Part shown: positions 1 through 8,529 of the stretch, piece after piece
How the letters are laid out: every line of letters starts with the position of its first letter
Numbering within the stretch: the first letter of the stretch is position 1
From: Chitinophagaceae bacterium
Lineage (GTDB): Bacteria > Bacteroidota > Bacteroidia > Chitinophagales > Chitinophagaceae
Direction of reading: 5' to 3'
Assembly (NCBI GenBank): GCA_020854215.1
Contig: JADZFY010000449.1
Coordinates: 1 to 34,818, forward strand
Length of the DNA: 34,818 nt
Position numbers and translations under genes: made by a program
Notes under the pieces: model-generated
Seen by the model: the letters and a program-made list of their open reading frames with translations, nothing else
Databases searched by the model: none
What the model was told of the DNA's origin: nothing

Positions 1-1
1 G

Positions 2-1258
2 GTTGTTGCGGGAAGTGAAACCAACGATGATCCCTATCGTCCGTTGTCGCAATACAGCCGGGAACTGATTGCCGAACATGGAGATGCCACATCCATTCAG
101 TGGCTTCACCGCAGTGAACGCTATGGAGAAAAGCTGGCAACGCCCGATGTAAGTGTAGCCGATTTGATTGGTGACGTGGATCCCATAAAAGCTGCCAATC
201 TCAAACTCAGTTTTGCCGATGAAAGAGTAATCCATTATGGAATTATTCCCCGAAGCAACCGGGGCATCTTTGTCATTAATGAGTTGCCAGATCTGCAGGC
301 GAGGATACAGGTAGCGTTGTTTAACATCTTACAGGAAGGAGATATCCAGATTCGCGGATTTAAACTCAGACTTCCGCTGGATATATTATTTGTGTTTACC
401 GCTAACCCCGAGGACTACACGAACCGTGGCTCCATCGTAACTCCATTAAAAGATCGTATCGAGAGTCAGATATTGACGCATTATCCCAAAAACATTGAGG
501 ACGCACTCAGCATTACCGAACAGGAAGCAGGTATCGCCGACGAACAGTTACAAAAAGTGAAAATCAGCGACCTGGTTAAACGCCTTATAGAGCAGGTAGC
601 TTTTGAAGCAAGGGCGAGCGAGATGGTAGATCAGAAAAGTGGCGTATCGGCACGTTTGCCCATCGCAGCATACGAAAATGCTGTAAGCGCGGCAGAAAGG
701 AGAGCTATCATCAATAAAGAAACCGCTACGCAGGTATGGATTTCTGATTTAACCGGCATCATTCCTGCAGTTACCGGGAAGGTGGAACTGGTATACGAGG
801 GAGAACAGGAAGGTCCTTACCAGGTAGCATTTAACCTACTGAACAAAGCCATCCGGACACAGTTCGCGCTGTATTTCCCCAATCCTGATATGCTCAAAAA
901 AAGAAAGGCGCAGCAAAAGGAAACAGACAATTCGTATCGCACGGTAATCAACTGGTTCGATAAGGGAAACACGCTCGACATTTTGTTCAACCTAAAGGAT
1001 AAGGAAAAAATATTGCTGTTGTACAAAGTGGATGGGCTGTATGGACTTGTAAAAAAATCTTACCCTCATGCTAACGAAAAGGAATCTGCATTATTGATGG
1101 AACTCATATTGCATGGTCTCGCTTCCTATTCGCTGATTAGCAAAAAGGTATTGGATGGCAAAATTGAATTTAAAGACCTCATGGGTTCTATGCTCAATAT
1201 GAATAAAGAGGCTTCCTCCCTGGAAGACGAGGACGGATTTGAGCAGGAAGGGTATTAG
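2..1258 (+). CDS. MoxR/ChlI-like AAA+ ATPase, 5'-truncated by window edge
   Basis: The frame is open from base 2, so the gene starts outside the window; the TTG used by the ORF track at 44 is only an internal Leu codon. The visible part holds the second half of an AAA+ module of the magnesium-chelatase-subunit-I / MoxR class: a Walker-B-like GIFVINELPDL, a sensor-1 region FVFTANPEDYTNRG and a conserved PLKDRIESQI containing the arginine-finger region. The Walker A motif must lie upstream of the window. The C-terminal half is helical and ends in an acidic tail (SSLEDEDGFEQEG). Such ATPases usually work with a VWA-domain partner as chaperone-like remodelers; no VWA gene follows here. Databases often label this Bacteroidota family 'sigma-54-interacting regulator' or 'magnesium chelatase', but no chlorophyll pathway is implied. 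The family call is good; the substrate is unknown. Confidence 0.85.
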   Translation, partial: VVAGSETNDDPYRPLSQYSRELIAEHGDATSIQWLHRSERYGEKLATPDVSVADLIGDVDPIKAANLKLSFADERVIHYGIIPRSNRGIFVINELPDLQARIQVALFNILQEGDIQIRGFKLRLPLDILFVFTANPEDYTNRGSIVTPLKDRIESQILTHYPKNIEDALSITEQEAGIADEQLQKVKISDLVKRLIEQVAFEARASEMVDQKSGVSARLPIAAYENAVSAAERRAIINKETATQVWISDLTGIIPAVTGKVELVYEGEQEGPYQVAFNLLNKAIRTQFALYFPNPDMLKKRKAQQKETDNSYRTVINWFDKGNTLDILFNLKDKEKILLLYKVDGLYGLVKKSYPHANEKESALLMELILHGLASYSLISKKVLDGKIEFKDLMGSMLNMNKEASSLEDEDGFEQEGY

Positions 1259-1477
1259 ACGGAATCGTACCCTGGCATTTGGGTATTGAGAAAAATATGC
1301 GGAGGAAATAAGGCGCCGGATTGATTTTCCTTTGCTGTACACATGGTGTATGAGCGCTTTAATCTAAAGGTGGCAAACTGGAAAAAGACAAAATACATTC
1401 ATGTATTTGCAGCTGTGCCTGATGATAATATTAGCGTACATGCAACACTACACACGCAATACTACACTAATCTTACA

Positions 1478-2293
1478 TTACTTCAGTCGTTCCAGGGCTT
1501 CCTTTGCCGCTGAAAAGTTTTTATCCAGCCCTGCTGCTTTCTGATAATTTAATATAGCGTCGGCTTTATTCCCCAGTGCTTCCTGGCATCTGCCCGATTG
1601 ATAATACGCTTCGGCAAAGGTATTACTTACCTGAATGGCACGTTCAAATACACGCAACGCCCCGGAATAATCTTTCTGGTCGTACAACAGCAATCCTTTC
1701 TCGATGTAAGCCTCTAAAAACGTGTAGTCATTAACGAGGCATGAGTCAAACTCCGCCAACGCCTTCGCCTTATCGTTGACATTAGAATAGTACAGCCCTT
1801 TAATAAATCTTGCCTGCGAAATCGGCCGGGGTTCTTCCGCCACACCAATAACTTTATCGGCAATGCTCAACGCCTGTGAATCTAACTGATTAGCATATAC
1901 GGCAGCCAATTGAAGCAAAGGTTCCATAAACATCGGTGCCCGTTGTACCGATTTCAGTAACGCAGAAATACCACGGGTGGTATCGCCCGACTCCAGGAGT
2001 ATCACTCCCCTCTTGTACCAAAGTCCGGCATTGATACTGTCCATGTTCAGCAGCGAATCGTTTTGCACCAACGCATCACTAAACCTTCCGTTATTCAACA
2101 ACTCATCCATCAAAAGATAGCGAAGCCCCGCGGAGTCGGGTCTTGCACTAACTGCTTGTTGTAACCTGGCTATATTTACATTGGAAGCATCTCCTTTGGC
2201 AGCTGTATCTCCCTTATTTTCGGGAGATGGATTGCAGGCGTTGAAAAAAATCAAAAGGACTAAGAATACAATATCAAATCGTCTGGTCTTCAT
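1478..2293 (-). CDS. TPR-repeat lipoprotein
   Basis: The start was moved from 2368 to the ATG at 2293 because it gives a signal sequence ([20 protein letters not shown]) ending in a lipobox-like Cys, so the product is probably a 271-aa envelope lipoprotein. After a short linker it is built almost wholly of tetratricopeptide repeats, for example [40 protein letters not shown] and [20 protein letters not shown], about five or six in all. TPRs are protein-protein scaffolds; no enzymatic domain is visible. The 5' end overlaps the purL 3' end by 20 bp in another frame, which suggests cotranscription and coupled translation. Its partner cannot be told from the sequence. Confidence 0.85.
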   Translation of the reverse strand: MKTRRFDIVFLVLLIFFNACNPSPENKGDTAAKGDASNVNIARLQQAVSARPDSAGLRYLLMDELLNNGRFSDALVQNDSLLNMDSINAGLWYKRGVILLESGDTTRGISALLKSVQRAPMFMEPLLQLAAVYANQLDSQALSIADKVIGVAEEPRPISQARFIKGLYYSNVNDKAKALAEFDSCLVNDYTFLEAYIEKGLLLYDQKDYSGALRVFERAIQVSNTFAEAYYQSGRCQEALGNKADAILNYQKAAGLDKNFSAAKEALERLK

Positions 2294-4496
2294 ATTGCAT
2301 ATGTTTTTCAATAGCCGTGTCGTATTGTTCTTTCCATACTGTAATATCTCCCCAGTAGTCACCGTCAATTAATAGTTCGCCTTCCGTCACCATGCCTATT
2401 TTCTCAAAGGGTACGGTTGTTGATTGAAGAAATTTCTCGAACACAGGTTGCTGTTCTCCGCTAACGGAAACCACTACCCTACTCTGCGATTCACCAAACC
2501 AAAATGCATCCGGCCTCACCACTTTACCCGTATCGGCTTTAAATCCGAGGTTGCGGTTAAAGCCACTTTCACAAAGGGTAACAAACAATCCGCCTTCACT
2601 GATATCATGGGCAGATTCAATTAGGCCGCGTTTTATCAGTTCGCTAATGGCCTGCTGCAGGTTAAATTCCTTTTCCAGGTCGAAATGCGGCGCGGGTGAA
2701 TATTCCACCTTGTGCAGCTTATGCAAATATTCCGAAGAGTTAATATCGTCGTTCACTTCGCCCAGCAAATACAACAAATCTCCAGCCTGTTTAAAGTCGA
2801 GCGTCATCTTGCCATTGATATCATCCAGCAATCCCACCATACCAATGGTTGGCGTGGGGTAAACCGCGCCGTCCGGACTTTGATTGTAAAAGCTCACATT
2901 TCCGCCGGTAACGGGTGTATCAAATTTCTTACAGGCTTCACCCATTCCTTTAATGGCATATACAAACTGGTAATACACTTCCGGATCGTAAGGATTGCCA
3001 AAATTTAAACAGTTGGTTACGCCCAGCGGAACACCGCCACTGCATACGATATTTCGCGCTGCCTCACTCACGGCCATCATGCACCCTTTAAACGGATCGG
3101 CAAAAACATAACGGCTATTACAGTCTGTGGTAACCGCCAATCCTTTTTTTGTGCCTTTCACTTTTACCACCGGTGCGGCACTGGGCGCATTGGTAGATGT
3201 ATTGCCGGTACCCACCATGCTGTCGTATTGAGTATATATCCAGCGTTTGGAAGCAATATTGGGAATGGTAATGATTTTTTCCGCTATAGCTTTCAAATCA
3301 GAGGGTACGGGTATTGATGCCTGATCAAAAGCTTTGATCTTACTGAAATAAGCAGGTTCACGGTATTCTCTTTCATATACCGGTGCGCCGCCACCCAACA
3401 CCAGACTTTCTGCCGGCATCTCTGCTTCAAGCGTATCGTGCATATAAAAACGAAGCATACCGTCGGTAGTAACCTCGCCAATCTGAGAGCACGGCAAATC
3501 CCATTTATCAAAAATTTTCAGCACATCGGCTTCTCTTCCTTTTTTTACGATCAGCAGCATGCGCTCCTGGCTTTCGCTCAACAAAAGTTCCCAGGCCTTC
3601 ATGCCGGGCTGGCGAGTAGGTACATGGTTCAGATTAATACGCATACCCACACCACCTTTGGCGCTGGTTTCAGCGGTAGAACAAATGATACCTGCCGCAC
3701 CCATGTCCTGCATTCCCACTAAAGCCCCGGTAGGAATAAGCTCCAGACAGGCTTCCAACAGTTTCTTTTCCTGGAAGGGATCGCCTACCTGTACCGCAGG
3801 AAGATCTTCCACACTACTCTCTGTAATATCTGCCGATGCAAAAGCAGCTCCGCCCATACCGTCTTTACCTGTTGCAGAACCCACGATAAATACCGGATTG
3901 CCTTCTCCCTCTGCGGTGGCGCTCACGGTTTGTCCCACCTTTACCACCCCCACACTCATGGCATTCACTAACGGATTGGTATGATAACATTCTTCAAAAT
4001 AAATTTCACCCCCTACTGTGGGCACACCAAAGCAATTGCCATAATGGCCGATGCCATGTACCACACCGTTCACCAGGTGCTGGGTTTTTTCTTCTTCAAT
4101 ATTTCCGAAGCGAAGCGAATTGAGTGCCGCTATCGGCCTTGCGCCCATAGTAAATATGTCGCGATGAATGCCACCCACACCTGTAGCCGCACCCTGAAAA
4201 GGCTCTATAGCAGAGGGGTGATTATGACTTTCAATTTTAAATACAACACCCCAGCCGTCGCCGATATCGGCAAGCCCGGCGTTTTCCTCGCCAGCTTTTA
4301 CCAGGAGTTTGCCACCCTCGCGGGGAAGTGTTTTCAACCACCTTATAGAATTTTTATAGCTGCAATGCTCGCTCCACATCACGGAGTAGGCGCTCAGCTC
4401 GGTAAAGTTGGGTGTGCGTCCGAGAATGGTTTTAATCATCTCAAACTCTTCGGGTCTCAGTCCAAGTTTTTCGGCAGTTTCAACAGTTATTTCCAT
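2274..4496 (-). CDS. purL: phosphoribosylformylglycinamidine synthase subunit PurL
   Basis: ATP-dependent synthesis of formylglycinamidine ribonucleotide, step four of de novo purine biosynthesis, in the cytoplasm. At 740 aa it is the small PurL, which needs separate PurQ and PurS; neither is in the window. The start at 4496 ([20 protein letters not shown]) replaces the longer ORF start at 4550, whose first 18 residues do not look conserved. Recognisable PurL blocks are the N-terminal [20 protein letters not shown], the ATP/substrate segment [38 protein letters not shown], and in the second half [11 protein letters not shown]-type, TGGNVSFYN and AHDISEGGL motifs. Two AIRS-like halves are present and nothing is truncated. 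A -7-like TAGTTTTG lies about 30 bp upstream. It overlaps the downstream TPR lipoprotein gene. Confidence 0.97.
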   Translation of the reverse strand: MEITVETAEKLGLRPEEFEMIKTILGRTPNFTELSAYSVMWSEHCSYKNSIRWLKTLPREGGKLLVKAGEENAGLADIGDGWGVVFKIESHNHPSAIEPFQGAATGVGGIHRDIFTMGARPIAALNSLRFGNIEEEKTQHLVNGVVHGIGHYGNCFGVPTVGGEIYFEECYHTNPLVNAMSVGVVKVGQTVSATAEGEGNPVFIVGSATGKDGMGGAAFASADITESSVEDLPAVQVGDPFQEKKLLEACLELIPTGALVGMQDMGAAGIICSTAETSAKGGVGMRINLNHVPTRQPGMKAWELLLSESQERMLLIVKKGREADVLKIFDKWDLPCSQIGEVTTDGMLRFYMHDTLEAEMPAESLVLGGGAPVYEREYREPAYFSKIKAFDQASIPVPSDLKAIAEKIITIPNIASKRWIYTQYDSMVGTGNTSTNAPSAAPVVKVKGTKKGLAVTTDCNSRYVFADPFKGCMMAVSEAARNIVCSGGVPLGVTNCLNFGNPYDPEVYYQFVYAIKGMGEACKKFDTPVTGGNVSFYNQSPDGAVYPTPTIGMVGLLDDINGKMTLDFKQAGDLLYLLGEVNDDINSSEYLHKLHKVEYSPAPHFDLEKEFNLQQAISELIKRGLIESAHDISEGGLFVTLCESGFNRNLGFKADTGKVVRPDAFWFGESQSRVVVSVSGEQQPVFEKFLQSTTVPFEKIGMVTEGELLIDGDYWGDITVWKEQYDTAIEKHMQYEDQTI

Positions 4497-4525
4497 GTGT
4501 TGTAAATTCAAAGTATAGGAAGCGG

Positions 4526-4533
4526 CAAAACTA
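4526..4533 (-). promoter_or_regulatory. -7 element (TAGTTTTG) for purL
   Basis: On the minus strand this reads TAGTTTTG, matching the Bacteroidota primary-sigma -7 consensus TAnnTTTG, about 30 nt before the chosen purL start. No clear TTTG at -33 was found. The placement also supports the shorter purL start, since the longer ORF start would lie upstream of the promoter. Confidence 0.4.
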
Positions 4534-4550
4534 CGAAAAGCGACTGGCAT

Positions 4551-4930
4551 TTAGACTGAGATAGTGGGATATTGGGATGTTTTGGGATAAGCTGTGGAGA
4601 AGAAGGGAACTTTTACGAGGTGTACACTGATGGTACTATCATTGTATGTAGCGCTTATTCCGATGAGTGAAACGAACCGGGATCGCGCCCTGTACCGTTG
4701 AGATGAAAATTGAGCGGCGGGAGAAAACCAGTAGGTCCCGCGCCTGTAGTACGGCCGTCCCCATACTCCTATGGAAAGACAAATTCCCCAACCGCCATAA
4801 TTTGCTTTTAGTTTTCTGCACTTTCCAGGCGGGTTCCCAATGGCAGGTAGAAGTAACCAAATTGAACACCAGTTCTTTCACCCAACTTTCTGTCGCTACT
4901 AAATCACGTCAACGCAGGATGAATCAGTGA
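4551..4930 (-). other. GC-rich gap: possible gene relic or dispersed repeat
   Basis: This stretch between purL and the secreted protein gene has no gene I can support. It is richer in GC than nearby gaps, and several frames stay open. Read on the minus strand, one frame gives TGVQFGYFYLPLGTRLESAE and then stops; after a shift, the next gives LKANYGGWGICLSIGVWG and WFSPAAQFSSQ, running open to a stop near 4551. This looks like a frameshifted relic, but no family is recognised. The 80-aa (4639-4881, minus) and 87-aa (4667-4930, plus) ORFs overlap the same bases and cannot both be real. A repeated intergenic element would explain it equally well. Confidence 0.3.
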
Positions 4931-5057
4931 ATCGGATCGCTGTTTAAAGCAAAGCATGGAGACATACCACATTTGGCGCGGAGAAGACGAATTGCGCAAC
5001 TTAGCACAAACCACGGTAATATTTTTTAAGTCTATTCTTTTCGAAATAAAATCACTG

Positions 5058-5065
5058 TATTTTTG
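5058..5065 (+). promoter_or_regulatory. -7 element (TATTTTTG) for the secreted protein gene
   Basis: TATTTTTG matches the Bacteroidota TAnnTTTG -7 consensus, 44 nt before the ATG at 5110. A weak T-rich sequence lies roughly 20 nt upstream in place of a clear -33 TTTG. The surrounding sequence is AT-rich, so chance occurrence is possible. Confidence 0.4.
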
Positions 5066-5109
5066 ATTGGCAATGATTTCGTTTTGCCGAAACATTAAAA
5101 TAACGTTAT

Positions 5110-5697
5110 ATGAAATCGCTCAAAAAATTACTACTTCTTTCTGCAATCGCTCTGACTTCACTGCAGCTCAATGCCCAACGCATTCGCGTTACAGAGGGAA
5201 AGGTTCCCGACTTCAGTAATGAAAAATCGGTTAATACCGAATTTACTTATGAAAATATTGGGGTGGGTAAATTTGACAAAGAAGCTGACTACATTAAAAC
5301 AAAAACGGATGAGTATAATGCGAAAGAACCTGGCAGAGGAGATGCCTGGGCAAAAAAATGGATAGACGACCGGGAATACAGATTTCAGCCAAAGTTTGAC
5401 GAATTATTTTCCAAATACAGTGATCTTACCATTGATAAAAACGCAAAATTCACCATCATTTTCCACACCACTTTTATAGAGCCTGGTTTTAATATCGGCA
5501 TTACCCGAAAGAATGCTTTTATCAACGGCGAAGCCCTTATTGTTGAAACTGCCAATAAGAGCAAGGTAATCGCCAGATTATCGGTGGATAAGGCTCCCGG
5601 CAATGCGTATTGGGGTAATGATTTTGACACGGGTGAAAGATTGTCTGAAACCTATGCAACTGCCGGAAAGGCGCTGGGTAAATTCATTAAGAAATAA
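5110..5697 (+). CDS. secreted hypothetical protein
   Basis: A 195-aa protein with a clear Sec signal peptide (MKSLKKLLLLSAIALTSLQLNA, cleavage before QRIRV), so it acts in the periplasm or beyond. The mature part is polar and mixed alpha/beta. It contains a central strand-rich part (KFTIIFHTTFIEPGFNIGIT) followed by NGEALIVETANKSKVIARLS and a GNDFDTGERLSETYATAGKA segment near the end. I recognise no named domain; it resembles the many lineage-restricted secreted proteins of Bacteroidota. It stands alone, with its own promoter candidate upstream and a strong hairpin terminator just after the stop, so it is probably a monocistronic gene. No catalytic residues can be proposed. Confidence 0.85.
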   Translation: MKSLKKLLLLSAIALTSLQLNAQRIRVTEGKVPDFSNEKSVNTEFTYENIGVGKFDKEADYIKTKTDEYNAKEPGRGDAWAKKWIDDREYRFQPKFDELFSKYSDLTIDKNAKFTIIFHTTFIEPGFNIGITRKNAFINGEALIVETANKSKVIARLSVDKAPGNAYWGNDFDTGERLSETYATAGKALGKFIKK

Positions 5698-5726
5698 AAT
5701 TCCGATACACTGTCAACCAATCATAT

Positions 5727-5760
5727 AAAGGGGTTGCAATGGATTGCAACCCCTTTATTT
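5727..5760 (+). terminator. strong intrinsic terminator (13-bp perfect stem)
   Basis: AAAGGGGTTGCAA / TTGCAACCCCTTT form a perfect 13-bp stem with a TGGA loop, followed by ATTTTTATA. It sits 30 nt after the secreted protein gene and before the end of the convergent porin gene, and can serve both strands because the stem is flanked by T-rich sequence on each side. Confidence 0.85.
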
Positions 5761-5804
5761 TTATATGCATCGAAAACGTTCAACATCCCCCTTCACCTCT
5801 TTCC

Positions 5805-7367
5805 TCAAAACTTAAACCCAACCGTAAGTAAAATATTACCCACTGTATTGGTAAGCTTCGCCGCATTAAATACGCCTTCATCCAAACGATATGGATAATA
5901 GGCATCCTTCACAATCTGGTGAATATAGGCGAGATCAACAAACATACCTTTATTCCTCCAGCCCAACCCGCCGCTAATGTTCATTCGGCTTGCATTTGTA
6001 ATGTCTTCAGTTTGATTATCAAAATAATTGTTGCTGTAAGGATTGCCATAATAGCCAAAGCCCGCTCTAACCATTACGGTTTCAAATTTCAGCTCGCCAC
6101 CTACTCTAAAGTTAATAGCAGAGGTAAACACATTGTCCAGTGTGCGGTTTAAATCATTGAAATAATCCTTATCGGCCTGGTTGGTGTTATCCTGAGAATT
6201 AAATGTGTTGCCCTTGTAACTGAGGTATTCGATATCGGCAGAAATAAAGCCTTTTTGTGAACTTACGTCGGCCTGAGTTCCAAAAATATAAGCCAATCCT
6301 GCGCCTATCCGTAAAGGTGTTTTATACCGGTAGCTGTACTCACCGGAGTATCCATCATTTAAATCGAGAGAACTCTGCGTTTTTACTCCGGCATAACCTT
6401 CGGTATCGGCAGTGACACTGGAGTAATAAGTGTCTTTTAGAGTATACCAGGAGGGACTATGAAAGTTTAAGCCCACCCGTAATGCCTCAACCGGTTTAAA
6501 AATTATACCCAGGTTAATATTAACGCCTGTTCCATCCGTTCTTAAATAATCATCCGCAACAAAATAATTGAAATTGTTTGTGGTATTCCCAGTGGCATCC
6601 GATTCTCGGAAGCTACTGTTACGAACGTATTTTAACGTATTAATGTTAATGGAACCTCCCATATAAAATACATCGTTATAATTTCCTCCCAATCCAATAC
6701 TGAATTCAGATATTCCTCCTTTTGAATTGATAATTTGTTGTTGCTTTAGCCCGGTGGAAACACTGGCATTGCTGGCATACCCGGTGAGGTTGTTATTGTT
6801 GTCGTAAGTGGGGTCTATTAAGTAGGTGTTCAATCCAAGACTGGCGCCATAGGGGTAATTCAATGCAGCATCATCCGGATTGGTAGCATTACCGCTTATT
6901 AACTGATCGAGGTATTTCTCCGAATAGGAACTTTGATTATTGTCACCATCCACATAGGTCCTGCCATTAAAATTAGCAGTTTTGCTGATCGCTAAACCCA
7001 CGCTCATATTCTTCCATTTGCTATTGGCTTTATATGATGGTATTCCCCACACTACACCCGTTGGCCCATAATTGAATCCGCTTTTACTGTCGGTTGCCGA
7101 ACTGCCCCGGTAGTTTGCTTTACTGTTATTAAAAGAAAATCCGGGCGAAAGTACAATCTCACTTGTTTTATACAAACCAATTCCGGCGGGGTTGGTATAT
7201 AAGGCAGATATATCGCCACCCAATGCACTAACGGCGCCACCTATCGCTTGCGCCCTGGCAGTTCCCTGAGTTGTAAGCCAGGAGTACCGCACTGCATCCA
7301 AAGGCTCCTGAGCAAACGCAAAATGCAGTGAAAAAACTAAACCCAACGTAACGATGGTTTTCCTCAT
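5805..7367 (-). CDS. outer-membrane FadL/OmpP1 (TodX)-like porin
   Basis: A 520-aa outer-membrane beta-barrel protein. The N-terminus is a Sec signal peptide (MRKTIVTLGLVFSLHFAFA, cleavage before QEPLDA). The diagnostic FadL/OmpP1/TodX segment is QAIGGAVSALGGDISALYTN followed by PAGIGLYKTSEI; the NPAG motif is the family hallmark. The rest alternates polar and aromatic residues as barrel strands, and the C-terminus ends in a strand with terminal Phe (NILLTVGFKF), the usual BAM signal. FadL relatives pass hydrophobic compounds such as fatty acids or aromatics, but the Bacteroidota branch has unproven substrates. There is no companion gene; the next gene upstream on the same strand encodes a lipoprotein and is separated by a terminator. 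Confidence 0.88.
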   Translation of the reverse strand: MRKTIVTLGLVFSLHFAFAQEPLDAVRYSWLTTQGTARAQAIGGAVSALGGDISALYTNPAGIGLYKTSEIVLSPGFSFNNSKANYRGSSATDSKSGFNYGPTGVVWGIPSYKANSKWKNMSVGLAISKTANFNGRTYVDGDNNQSSYSEKYLDQLISGNATNPDDAALNYPYGASLGLNTYLIDPTYDNNNNLTGYASNASVSTGLKQQQIINSKGGISEFSIGLGGNYNDVFYMGGSININTLKYVRNSSFRESDATGNTTNNFNYFVADDYLRTDGTGVNINLGIIFKPVEALRVGLNFHSPSWYTLKDTYYSSVTADTEGYAGVKTQSSLDLNDGYSGEYSYRYKTPLRIGAGLAYIFGTQADVSSQKGFISADIEYLSYKGNTFNSQDNTNQADKDYFNDLNRTLDNVFTSAINFRVGGELKFETVMVRAGFGYYGNPYSNNYFDNQTEDITNASRMNISGGLGWRNKGMFVDLAYIHQIVKDAYYPYRLDEGVFNAAKLTNTVGNILLTVGFKF

Positions 7368-7413
7368 ATTATGAATTCATTTAAAACCAATACGATCTAT
7401 AGCTTACTATAAT

Positions 7414-7439
7414 AAAAAGAGCGGATTGCCGCTCTTTTT
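7414..7439 (-). terminator. intrinsic terminator after the low-complexity lipoprotein gene
   Basis: AAAAAGAGCGG / CCGCTCTTTTT form an 11-bp perfect stem with an ATTG loop. On the minus strand the hairpin ends in TTTTTATT, about 50 nt beyond the stop of the gene at 7489-8379, and separates it from the porin gene. Confidence 0.8.
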
Positions 7440-7488
7440 GGTTTAACTATTATCTTTCTGTTGAAAACAATTCTCAAAAAAGATTTAA

Positions 7489-8379
7489 TTATCTTCCTCC
7501 TCTGCCTGGTCCGCGCGATGGTGTACTACCACCTCCACTGCTGCCTCCACTGCTTCTACTGCCTGAATTTGAACTGGGCATTATCCTCGGAGACGATGAA
7601 TTATTGCTACCGTTGTCAAATGTTCTTGAGGGTCTGCTATTGTTTCCGCTGTCAAACGAACGGCGCGGACTGGAATTTCCTGACGATGAACTGCGCGGTG
7701 TTACATAGTTATTGTTGCCATTTCTAAACACCCGCACGGGAGCATTACCATTATTCCGCACTTCAGCGTTTCCACTGCGATTACCATAACTGTTCAAATT
7801 AGCCCTCCTGGGAGTATAAGTTCCGGCAGGTCTTACCGTACCCGGTTTACCATAAATATTACCGGGATAATAATGTCCGCCGTATCCATAGTCGTAGTAG
7901 GGATTATAAAAAGAATAAGGATTATAAAATCCGCTGTACAGACCACCCCAGCCAAAACCCATTCCCATCCCAAAGCGCGAGTACGGAGAATACAGAGAAT
8001 AGGGATTGTAACCAAATCCTCCCATTCCAAAACCGCTGCCATAATAAGAGTATGGAGAATACATGCTTCCTAAATAACCATAATATCCATAATCATCTAA
8101 GGAAGACCACAACGAGCGATTTCTCACTTTCATCCGCAGGTAATTATCTTCACTGTTGTACGCCGAACGATCCTGATCTGTTTGTACGTTTACATACTCA
8201 TCCTGCCCTCCGCTGTTATCGTAATAGTCATCGTTATTTTCGGAATTGGAGTAAGCTATCCGTGGTTGTGGTGCAGGAGAATAATACAAATCATCAGGTG
8301 TTTGCCCGGATTTATACAGGGTGGAACAACTGCTGAAACCAATAGCCGCTGCTACCACGAGTAAAATTCTCTTATTCAT
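7489..8379 (-). CDS. low-complexity (Tyr/Gly/Pro then Ser/Asn/Arg) lipoprotein
   Basis: A 296-aa predicted lipoprotein: MNKRILLVVAAAIGFSSC ends in a lipobox-type Cys at 18. Residues about 25-90 are acidic and Asn/Asp/Tyr-rich. Residues about 95-175 are an aromatic low-complexity tract of Tyr, Gly, Phe, Pro and Ser (YSPYSYYGSGFGMGGFGYNP; many NPY/SPY units). The last 120 residues are rich in Ser, Asn, Gly and Arg with repeated SPRRSFDSGNN- and SRTFDNGSNN-like units, ending GPGRGGR. No folded catalytic domain is visible. Such composition suggests a disordered, surface or envelope-associated chain; similar Tyr/Gly-rich prolipoproteins occur in Bacteroidota without known roles. The gene is divergent from proS. 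Confidence 0.82.
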   Translation of the reverse strand: MNKRILLVVAAAIGFSSCSTLYKSGQTPDDLYYSPAPQPRIAYSNSENNDDYYDNSGGQDEYVNVQTDQDRSAYNSEDNYLRMKVRNRSLWSSLDDYGYYGYLGSMYSPYSYYGSGFGMGGFGYNPYSLYSPYSRFGMGMGFGWGGLYSGFYNPYSFYNPYYDYGYGGHYYPGNIYGKPGTVRPAGTYTPRRANLNSYGNRSGNAEVRNNGNAPVRVFRNGNNNYVTPRSSSSGNSSPRRSFDSGNNSRPSRTFDNGSNNSSSPRIMPSSNSGSRSSGGSSGGGSTPSRGPGRGGR

Positions 8380-8414
8380 ATACAGAGGGTTTTAAAATTA
8401 CAACATGAAGTTAC

Positions 8415-8422
8415 TACATTTG
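8415..8422 (+). promoter_or_regulatory. -7 element (TACATTTG) for proS
   Basis: TACATTTG matches TAnnTTTG, 107 nt before the proS ATG. A TTTT tract lies about 21 nt upstream, a weak -33. A small inverted repeat TGCCA-CAAT-TGGCA (8421-8434) covers the expected transcription start and could be an operator or chance. Confidence 0.35.
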
Positions 8423-8529
8423 CCACAATTGGCACTGTTAATCTATTCAAAATAGTTGGGTATATATTAGAAGATATCCTATGTGAATTAAAAATTTAAA
8501 AACGGACACCCAGGAATATATAAAGAATC

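Noticed and set aside
44-46. TTG at 44 as the start of the AAA+ gene
   Set aside because: The frame is open to the window edge and the Walker A part of the ATPase is missing, so the true start lies upstream.
1391-1408. Hairpin AAATACATTCATGTATTT after the AAA+ gene
   Set aside because: It has no GC in the stem base and no T-run, so it is a poor terminator.
1343-1513. 56-codon plus ORF MVYERFNLKVANWKKTKYIH… in the gap after the AAA+ gene
   Set aside because: It is too short for the ORF track, has no promoter or ribosome site, and runs into the 3' end of the TPR gene on the other strand. Not enough support to call a gene.
4904-5095. 63-aa minus ORF MFRQNEIIANQKYSDF…
   Set aside because: It overlaps the promoter of the plus-strand gene at 5110 and resembles no family.
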